Of a stretch of 11,628 bases of DNA, positions 6,669 to 11,628 are shown in pieces. This DNA is from Myxococcales bacterium (GTDB lineage: Bacteria; Myxococcota; Polyangia; Fen-1088). Both the position numbers and the translations under genes were made by a program. Below the pieces are notes generated by a model that saw only the letters and a program-made list of their open reading frames with translations, made no database searches and was not told where the DNA came from. The DNA is taken from assembly GCA_003157315.1 (NCBI GenBank), contig PMJE01000292.1:2637-14264 (forward strand), in the 5' to 3' direction. Positions within the stretch are counted from its first letter, which is position 1. Every line of letters starts with the position of its first letter.

Positions 6669-6873
6669 GAGCCGTCCTCCAATCGTGTTCACTGCAGTCG
6701 ACAACTTGGTCTATTAGTGGCCACGCGTGTAGGTCTTTGTCATGCGATGGAAATCTGCCTAGACGATTTCCAACAAGCGCAAGCAATTCGCGCAGATCGC
6801 GCATTATGATCGCGAAGATCCGCGCAATTCTGCGTTGGGCGTGGGTTGCGACCTGTCCGCCGGCGGAGCAATC
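6669..6873. promoter_or_regulatory. 205-bp gap upstream of the lipoprotein gene and downstream of tagH
   Basis: The gap holds the GGAGGA ribosome binding site of the lipoprotein gene (6675-6680, minus strand). It also has a perfect 8-bp inverted repeat TGGAAATC / GATTTCCA with a 9-bp loop (6748-6755, 6765-6772) and a cluster of GATC and CGCG words (6782-6832), including an imperfect inverted repeat (6790-6798 with 6817-6825, one mismatch). A CATAAT-like -10 word lies on the minus strand at 6804-6809 without a good -35. The promoter cannot be fixed by eye. The inverted repeat lacks a T-run, so it looks more like an operator than a tagH terminator. Confidence 0.4.
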
Positions 6874-7776
6874 CTATCGCGCCGAGTGGGAAGCTGGGGC
6901 CAGCGCCACGCTGGCGTAGGCCCGTGCGAACTCTGCGCCGAAGATCTCCGCATGCAAGGCCGCGTCTTCCGCGATCAGCGTGGCAAGGCGCTCGTGAACA
7001 CTGGCCCACTGGGCTTTCGACGGAGCTCGGGAAAACAAACCCGAGCGTGCGTCGTGCGAGCTGGGATCGAGGGACTCGAGCAAGGCCCGGATCCCCTGCG
7101 TGATCCCCTCCATCAGGGCAAGCTGGTGAATCCCCATGTCTGCGAACACGGACTTCAGATCACCCAAGCACGCTTCCACGTCCGCCGCAGGGTCGAGCAA
7201 TTGTTCCATGACCTCGCGACCAGTGCGCGCGCGGTGCAGAGACGTGCTTCCCGCAAGAGGCCTGACCCCCACCTCGGCGCCAAACTCCTCGTACCCCTTC
7301 TTGAGCGCGACAAAGGCATCGCTGAAGCCTTCGAGGATGCGCAGGCACCTGTCCAACTGATCGGGCTCACAGCTCTGGGATGGGGTGGCCACGGGCGGCG
7401 CCACCTGGGAATCGCGTGGCGCGCCCCAGTTCATCAGCTTGGTCGAAGTGGGGTCGTGGGCGCCCGCGGCGGCCGGGCAGACAGTGAGCGCCAGTTCGAA
7501 ACGCGAAATCCCAAGTCGCGCAGCGCCACCCAGTGAGGTGGCGCTGTGCTTGGCCAGCCGCTCACCGTCCAGGCTGGTTCCGTTGGTGGAACCCAGGTCG
7601 AAGTAGGTGACGCTAGTGTCGTCAAATCTGATCATCCCGTGCCACTGCGAGACGAAGCGGTCCTCGATGACCACGTTGTTGAGCGCATTTCGCCCAACCC
7701 GAATGGGTGATTGATCGAACTCGAACGTCTTCTCGCTGCCGGTTTGCGGATCCCTGAGCTGAAGCTTGATGACCAT
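6874..7776 (-). CDS. tagH: T6SS-associated FHA domain protein TagH/Fha
   Basis: This 300-residue cytoplasmic protein has an N-terminal FHA domain (residues 1-100) with all the usual phosphothreonine contacts: R29 in VGR, S43/H46 in VSQWHG and N65-G66-T67 in GSTNGT. A Pro/Ser-rich linker (101-138) leads to the C-terminal domain typical of T6SS FHA proteins (140-290). Its markers are FVALKKGYEEFGAEVGV, then IHQLALMEGITQGIRALL and the terminal FGAEFARAYA. In other systems, Fha proteins are phosphorylated or bind phosphorylated partners to promote T6SS assembly. The ATG at 7776 starts directly at the FHA fold, but no good ribosome binding site is seen; an ATG at 7830 preceded by GGAAG would add 18 residues. 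The frame stays open far upstream, but that part overlaps tssJ on the other strand and is not protein-like. The gene is divergent from the tssJKLM operon. Confidence 0.9.
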   Translation of the reverse strand: MVIKLQLRDPQTGSEKTFEFDQSPIRVGRNALNNVVIEDRFVSQWHGMIRFDDTSVTYFDLGSTNGTSLDGERLAKHSATSLGGAARLGISRFELALTVCPAAAGAHDPTSTKLMNWGAPRDSQVAPPVATPSQSCEPDQLDRCLRILEGFSDAFVALKKGYEEFGAEVGVRPLAGSTSLHRARTGREVMEQLLDPAADVEACLGDLKSVFADMGIHQLALMEGITQGIRALLESLDPSSHDARSGLFSRAPSKAQWASVHERLATLIAEDAALHAEIFGAEFARAYASVALAPASHSAR

Positions 7777-7882
7777 GGCGCGCCCGAGAAGACTAGCAAC
7801 TTCTCCGCCGTGCTGCCGAAACTCATGCATGCTCGGCTTCCCGAAACTCGATGCAGATTGTTGCGCGGTCTCACCACACCGG
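7777..7882. promoter_or_regulatory. tagH/tssJ divergent control region with 9-bp direct repeats
   Basis: CCGAAACTC occurs at 7816-7824 and 7841-7849, 25 bp apart, each followed closely by ATGCA (one extra base in the second copy). The first copy runs into the 8-bp palindrome CATGCATG (7824-7831). This could be a site for a dimeric regulator. I find neither a good -35/-10 pair nor a sigma-54 -24/-12 site, so the promoters are not assigned. Confidence 0.35.
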
Positions 7883-8431
7883 TTGCGTCGTGCGAAATGC
7901 GCTAGCAGTCCCCTCGCCGTTCTTGTGCTCGGAAAGGGGTTGCTGTCGGTGCTGTTGGCCGGGGCGGCCTTGTCGTCGTGTGCCCACGCCCCACCACCCT
8001 GTCCGACGCCGGAACCCATTCGCATGAGCATCCGCGCCTCGCATCGACTGAATCCGGGCGAGCGCGGGGAATCGCTCGCCACCACCTTGCGGCTCTACCA
8101 GCTCAAGGACGTGAGCAAGCTCCAGACCGCCAGCCTGGAGCAAGTCCTCGACAATGATCGGGCCCTGCTGGGCGACGATTTGGTCTCGGTCAAGGAGATC
8201 ACTCTCTACCCGGGTGAAACGGCCTCACCGTCACTCGGCCGACGTGAGGGAGCCTTCTTCCTCGCCGTGGTCGCGTTCTTTCGCCATCCCTCGGGGCTGC
8301 AATGGCGGGTGGCGAGCAAGCTGGCCCAGCCAGATGCACAGTATTGCCACGCGCCCGGCGGCGGGGACGCGGAGGCCGCGCGCTCGGCGCTGCGTTTTGG
8401 GCTAGTGGACAGCCGCGTGGAATTGCAGTGA
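7883..8431 (+). CDS. tssJ: T6SS outer-membrane lipoprotein TssJ
   Basis: TssJ is the outer-membrane lipoprotein that caps the TssJLM membrane complex and binds the periplasmic part of TssM. A signal peptide with lipobox LSSC is seen, with the lipidated Cys at residue 33 of the chosen start. The mature part has the family pattern: a beta strand with RASHRLNPGERGES, then TTLRLYQLKD, a DDLVSVKEITLYPGE segment and a FFLAVVAFFRHP strand. The start is uncertain: TTG 7883 gives a 33-residue leader with Arg/Lys, GTG 7925 gives a tight 19-residue leader, and ATG 7829 lies further upstream. None has a good ribosome binding site. The stop is 8 bp before tssK and forms part of its ribosome binding site, which indicates an operon. 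Confidence 0.88.
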   Translation: MRRAKCASSPLAVLVLGKGLLSVLLAGAALSSCAHAPPPCPTPEPIRMSIRASHRLNPGERGESLATTLRLYQLKDVSKLQTASLEQVLDNDRALLGDDLVSVKEITLYPGETASPSLGRREGAFFLAVVAFFRHPSGLQWRVASKLAQPDAQYCHAPGGGDAEAARSALRFGLVDSRVELQ

Positions 8432-8439
8432 GGACGACG

Positions 8440-9840
8440 ATGACGGTCCCACATAGAATCGTTTGGTCGGAAGGAATGCTGGTTTCCCCGCAGCACTTTC
8501 AGCAAGCGGACCTGTATCACGAAGGGCTGCTGGAGCGACGGCTGGCCGCGCTGGCGCCGCAGACCTGGGGAATCCTGTTGCTCGATTTGGATTTGGGTGC
8601 CTTGGGTGCTGGGCAGTTGCGGGTGAGCCGCCTCGTCGGCATTCTGCCCGATGGTCTCTACCTGGATTTTGCCGCCGGCGATCCCGAGGCCCCGGCCGCG
8701 CGGCCGATTGCGCCGCACTTTCCCCCGGCCCAGCCAGTGCTCGAGGTATTTCTGGCGGTGCCCAAGGAGCGAGATGGGGTTCCCAGCGTCGCGGCCGAGG
8801 CCCCCGGCGGCAGCCAGCCCACCGCCGAGGACACGGTTCGCCGCACGCGTTTTCTTGCCGCCACCCGGCCGGTGGGCGACATTACCGGCGAGTCAGCCGA
8901 CCTGGCCATCGCTTTTTGCCGGCGCAACATCTCGGTGCTGTTCGGCGATGAGGCCCGGGATGATTTCGACTCAATCAAGATTGCCGAGATCGTGCGCAAC
9001 GCCAGCGGTGCGCTCGTCGCCAGCGAAGCTTTCATCCCCTCGGTGCTTTCTATCTCGACCTCGCCGTTCTTGCTGGGCAGCGTGCGCCGGCTGCTCGCAC
9101 TGATGACCGCCAAGCAGCGCCAACTTTCCGAGGAGCGCCGGCAGCGCGACGCCGTGACCGTGGAATTCGGGGTTGGCGACGTAACCCGCTATCTGCAGCT
9201 CTCGGCCCTAAACGCGGCCATTCCCCTGCTCGTGCACGCCGGCCGTGACGGCGAGCTCGGCCCGCGCGAGCTTTATCTCTACCTCATCCAGATCGCTGGT
9301 CAGCTTTCTACCCTGGTGCCCGATGCCGATCCGTCGTCATTGCCCGCCTTCAACTTCACCGATCTGCGCTCAACCTTCGAGGAGCTGTTCGCGCTTCTCA
9401 CCAGTCTCCTGCGCGCCAGCGTGCGCGAGGCATGCGTGGCCGTGCCCATGGAGGTGCGGGAAGGGCTGCACGTGGGCAGCCTCCACGACGAGCGCATCGT
9501 CAAGTGTTCTCAGTTTGTCCTGGCGGCATACGCGCGTGGGGTTTCCGAGGAGCAACTGGCGCGTGATCTGCCCGGCCGGGCCAAGATCGCATCCTTGCAC
9601 CAATTGCCGTTCCTCTTGCGATCCGCCACGCGCGGTCTCGGCCTGCAAGTCACCCACCGTCCGCCCGCCGAGGTGCCGGTGCGGCCCAACCTGGCCTACT
9701 TCTTCATTGATGCGGCCGGCGGGACGGAGCACTGGCGCCACGTGCTCGACGAGCGCAGCCTCGCCATCTATTTGCCGCCGCCCTATGATCCCGCGCAGCT
9801 CAAACTTGAAATCTTTGCGATTCCTGCCAAGGGGGGCTAG
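8440..9840 (+). CDS. tssK: T6SS baseplate protein TssK
   Basis: TssK is the trimeric adaptor that links the baseplate wedges to the TssLM membrane complex. The 466-residue product is of normal family length. Its N-terminus has the hallmark VWSEGMLVSPQHFQQADLYHE, and its C-terminal domain keeps the usual EVPVRPNLAYFFID and LAIYLPPPYD segments. The ATG at 8440 follows GAGG (8430-8433) with a 6-nt spacer and starts directly at the conserved N-terminus, so I prefer it to the longer open frame from 8302. A gap of 8 bp from tssJ and 3 bp to tssL marks one operon. Residues about 115-132 are a Gly/Pro-containing insertion that looks like a loop. Confidence 0.96.
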   Translation: MTVPHRIVWSEGMLVSPQHFQQADLYHEGLLERRLAALAPQTWGILLLDLDLGALGAGQLRVSRLVGILPDGLYLDFAAGDPEAPAARPIAPHFPPAQPVLEVFLAVPKERDGVPSVAAEAPGGSQPTAEDTVRRTRFLAATRPVGDITGESADLAIAFCRRNISVLFGDEARDDFDSIKIAEIVRNASGALVASEAFIPSVLSISTSPFLLGSVRRLLALMTAKQRQLSEERRQRDAVTVEFGVGDVTRYLQLSALNAAIPLLVHAGRDGELGPRELYLYLIQIAGQLSTLVPDADPSSLPAFNFTDLRSTFEELFALLTSLLRASVREACVAVPMEVREGLHVGSLHDERIVKCSQFVLAAYARGVSEEQLARDLPGRAKIASLHQLPFLLRSATRGLGLQVTHRPPAEVPVRPNLAYFFIDAAGGTEHWRHVLDERSLAIYLPPPYDPAQLKLEIFAIPAKGG

Positions 9841-9843
9841 CTG

Positions 9844-10509
9844 ATGGAGATTGTTCTTGCCCTGACCAGCGAGTGTTTGAGCGCCATCGGCCGTTTGCGT
9901 GCGCTGGATGAGCCAGTCGCCTGCCCCGAGGCGGTACAAGATCGACTGCGCGCCTTGGTCGATTCCTACAAGGAACGGGCGCGCAAGGCCGCGGTTCCCG
10001 AAAGAGACGCGCAGGACATTGCGTACGCCCTGGTCGCGCTCATGGACGAGGTCGCCCTGCGCGCACCCGAGCCGCTGCGCGGTCACTGGATGAACCACCC
10101 GCTGCAACTGCACTACTTCGGCGAAAACCTGGCGGGCGAGGGATTCTTCACCCGGCTGGACAGCTTGTTGGCGGACGGACGCCGGCTTGCGGTGCTGCGC
10201 ATCTACCAGCTCTGTTTGTTGTTCGGGTTCCAGGGCAAGTACGGTTTCCCCGGCGGCGACGTCGAACTCTTGCGCATCGCCGAGACTGTGCGCAATCAGG
10301 TGCAACGGCACCAGGAGATGCCCAGCGCTCTCTCGCCGGCGGGCGAGGCACCCGACGAACCGCTGGTTCGCAGCGCCAAACGCAACCTCCTTCTTTGGGT
10401 TTCGCTTGCCATCTTCGCGGTGGCCCTGGCGGCCTTTGTGGGCTTGCGGGTTTCATTTGACCACCAGGTAGGCGACCTTGCTGGCCGGGTCGACGAGATA
10501 GTTCCGTAG
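9844..10509 (+). CDS. tssL: T6SS inner-membrane protein TssL (DotU family, short form)
   Basis: TssL is an inner-membrane part of the TssJLM complex and contacts the baseplate with its cytoplasmic domain. This 221-residue form has the DotU fold: the Asp-Glu pair 68-69 in ALMDEVAL, LHYFGENLAGEGFF, and the hallmark LLFGFQGKYG (125-134). A single C-terminal transmembrane helix (about 181-202) follows, with only about 20 residues after it. There is no OmpA-like peptidoglycan-binding extension, so wall anchoring must come from another protein. The ribosome binding site (AAGGGGGG, 9829-9836) lies in the end of tssK. Confidence 0.96.
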   Translation: MEIVLALTSECLSAIGRLRALDEPVACPEAVQDRLRALVDSYKERARKAAVPERDAQDIAYALVALMDEVALRAPEPLRGHWMNHPLQLHYFGENLAGEGFFTRLDSLLADGRRLAVLRIYQLCLLFGFQGKYGFPGGDVELLRIAETVRNQVQRHQEMPSALSPAGEAPDEPLVRSAKRNLLLWVSLAIFAVALAAFVGLRVSFDHQVGDLAGRVDEIVP

Positions 10510-10519
10510 GGGTGATGGC

Positions 10520-11628
10520 GTGCTCAAGTACGTCGTGGGGCTGATCTTCATCGCACTGACCTGGGCGGCTGCGCTTGTGTTTCGCGGGGTCGCGCCGCTT
10601 TTCTGGGCGGCGGTCGGCGTGACCGGCGCGGTGGTGCTCTCTCTGGCAGTATTCGATCTGGTTTGCATGCGCAGAGCTCGGCGCGCGTCCGCCGCGTTGG
10701 AAGGTGGCATCGGCAGCCCAGCGGCTGGCATTCGGCCCGATCAGCAGGCCGAGATCGCTGCCATGCAGGCCGAATTTCGCAAAGCCCTGCAGAGCCTCAA
10801 GGTTTCGCGCTTGGCGCACAGGGGTGGTGACGCCCTCGGCGCTCTGCCTTGGTACCTGATCGTCGGGCCGCCCGGGGCGGGCAAGACCACAGCGCTGCGA
10901 AGTTCGGGCCTGCCGTTCCCGCATGCCAAGGGCGGGCGGGTGCGCGGGGTGGGCGGGACACGCAACTGCGACTGGTGGATGAGCAACGACGCCATAATCC
11001 TGGACACCGCGGGCCGTTGGGCCACGCAGGAAGCTGACCAAGAAGAATGGCTATCCTTTCTCGATTTGCTTCGCCAGACCCGGCCGAAAAAGCCGGTGAA
11101 CGGCATTTTGGTCGCGGTGAGCGTGACCGATCTGCAAGGCGAGGCGGACGAGATTGCGGTCCTGGCCAAGTCCTTGCGCGAACGAATCGACGAGGTGATG
11201 GGGCGACTGGAAATGCTGCTGCCGGTGTATCTGCTAGTCAGCAAGTGCGATCTGGTCGCTGGATTCGTCGAGATGTTCGGCGAGCTGCGCGACAAGGAGC
11301 GCGGCCAGATCTGGGGCTTCACCCTGCCACTTGCCGCCACTGTGGACGAACGGATCGAAATGTTTAGCGAGCATTTCGACGAATTGTGCGAGGTGATTGA
11401 GCAAACGGCCGCGGAGCGCGTGCATGACGAACGGCGGGTGGAGGCTCGCTTCTCGATTGTCGAGTTTCCGCAGCAACTGGCAACCCTGCGGCAGCCGCTG
11501 ACCGACCTGGTGACCAATGTCTTCGCGGAAAACGTGTACCAGGACGCTCCCCTCATGCGCGGGGTCTACTTCACCAGCGGCACCCAGGAGGGCCGGCCCA
11601 TCGACCGGATCATGAAGTCGATGGCCGA
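10520..11628 (+). CDS. tssM: T6SS inner-membrane ATPase TssM (IcmF family), 5' part
   Basis: TssM spans the inner membrane and reaches TssJ through the periplasm. The GTG at 10520 follows AGGGG (10508-10512) 10 bp after the tssL stop, and the frame stays open to the window edge (369 complete codons). Two transmembrane helices lie at about residues 2-21 and 25-48. The cytoplasmic domain has a complete Walker A motif, GPPGAGKT (116-123), followed by the family segment GVGGTRNCDWW and a Walker B-type AIILDTAGRW (D162). Intact nucleotide-binding motifs suggest ATP binding, although some TssM proteins have lost them. The third transmembrane helix and the periplasmic domain lie beyond the window. 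I see no frameshift in the visible part. Confidence 0.96.
   Translation, partial: MLKYVVGLIFIALTWAAALVFRGVAPLFWAAVGVTGAVVLSLAVFDLVCMRRARRASAALEGGIGSPAAGIRPDQQAEIAAMQAEFRKALQSLKVSRLAHRGGDALGALPWYLIVGPPGAGKTTALRSSGLPFPHAKGGRVRGVGGTRNCDWWMSNDAIILDTAGRWATQEADQEEWLSFLDLLRQTRPKKPVNGILVAVSVTDLQGEADEIAVLAKSLRERIDEVMGRLEMLLPVYLLVSKCDLVAGFVEMFGELRDKERGQIWGFTLPLAATVDERIEMFSEHFDELCEVIEQTAAERVHDERRVEARFSIVEFPQQLATLRQPLTDLVTNVFAENVYQDAPLMRGVYFTSGTQEGRPIDRIMKSMA

Noticed and set aside
6835..7536. 233-codon plus-strand frame under tagH
   Set aside because: Antisense to the TagH C-terminal domain, with no domain of its own.
7777..8085. Upstream extension of the tagH frame (about 100 codons)
   Set aside because: It overlaps tssJ on the other strand, is low in protein-like features and lies before the FHA fold start.
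9370..10311. 313-codon minus-strand frame under tssK and tssL
   Set aside because: Antisense to highly conserved T6SS genes; no recognisable domain.
10148..11556. Two long minus-strand frames (10148-11041 and 10741-11556) under tssL and tssM
   Set aside because: Antisense readings; the plus strand encodes the TssM Walker motifs and membrane helices.
1..11628. tRNA, rRNA, transposase or integrase genes
   Set aside because: None of these was seen on either strand, and no terminal inverted repeats of an insertion sequence were found by eye.

Overview
The window is GC-rich DNA with GTG starts, Gly/Thr-rich linkers, a Cys-rich repeat lipoprotein and several FHA proteins. This style suits a Myxococcota (Polyangia-like) genome. 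That assignment rests on composition and protein style only; no rRNA or marker gene is present.

The right half (6874-11628) is part of a type VI secretion system (T6SS) locus. A plus-strand operon runs tssJ (outer-membrane lipoprotein), tssK (baseplate adaptor), tssL (DotU-like inner-membrane protein) and the first 369 codons of tssM (IcmF-like ATPase), which leaves the window open. Gaps are 3-10 bp and Shine-Dalgarno sites often overlap the preceding stop. tagH, an FHA regulator with the T6SS-specific C-terminal domain, is divergent from tssJ. Sheath, tube, spike, ClpV and other baseplate genes are not in the window.

The left half holds genes that look accessory. On the minus strand, 266-2236 encodes a secreted cell-wall enzyme with an Amidase_2-type domain, an M23-like domain with altered active-site residues, and one canonical EF-hand. 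Divergent from it is a plus-strand pair joined by an ATGA overlap: a zinc-ribbon/FHA protein and a membrane protein with a periplasmic vWA-like domain and a cytoplasmic, degenerate FHA domain. A good sigma-70-type promoter lies only a few bases before the GTG start of the pair, so the transcript may be almost leaderless.

Between the two halves, 4857-6668 (minus) encodes a lipoprotein with a Gly/Thr/Ala-rich stalk and ten Cys-rich repeat units. Its stop and the stop of the vWA/FHA gene lie in a compact hairpin made by an 11-bp tandem duplication.

The working picture is a T6SS with phosphothreonine-type (FHA) control plus envelope accessories: a peptidoglycan hydrolase, a vWA/FHA transmembrane protein and a Cys-rich surface lipoprotein. 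Membership of the left-half genes in the T6SS is inferred from proximity and the shared FHA domain, and is not shown directly. The first 265 bases hold no gene I can call with confidence.
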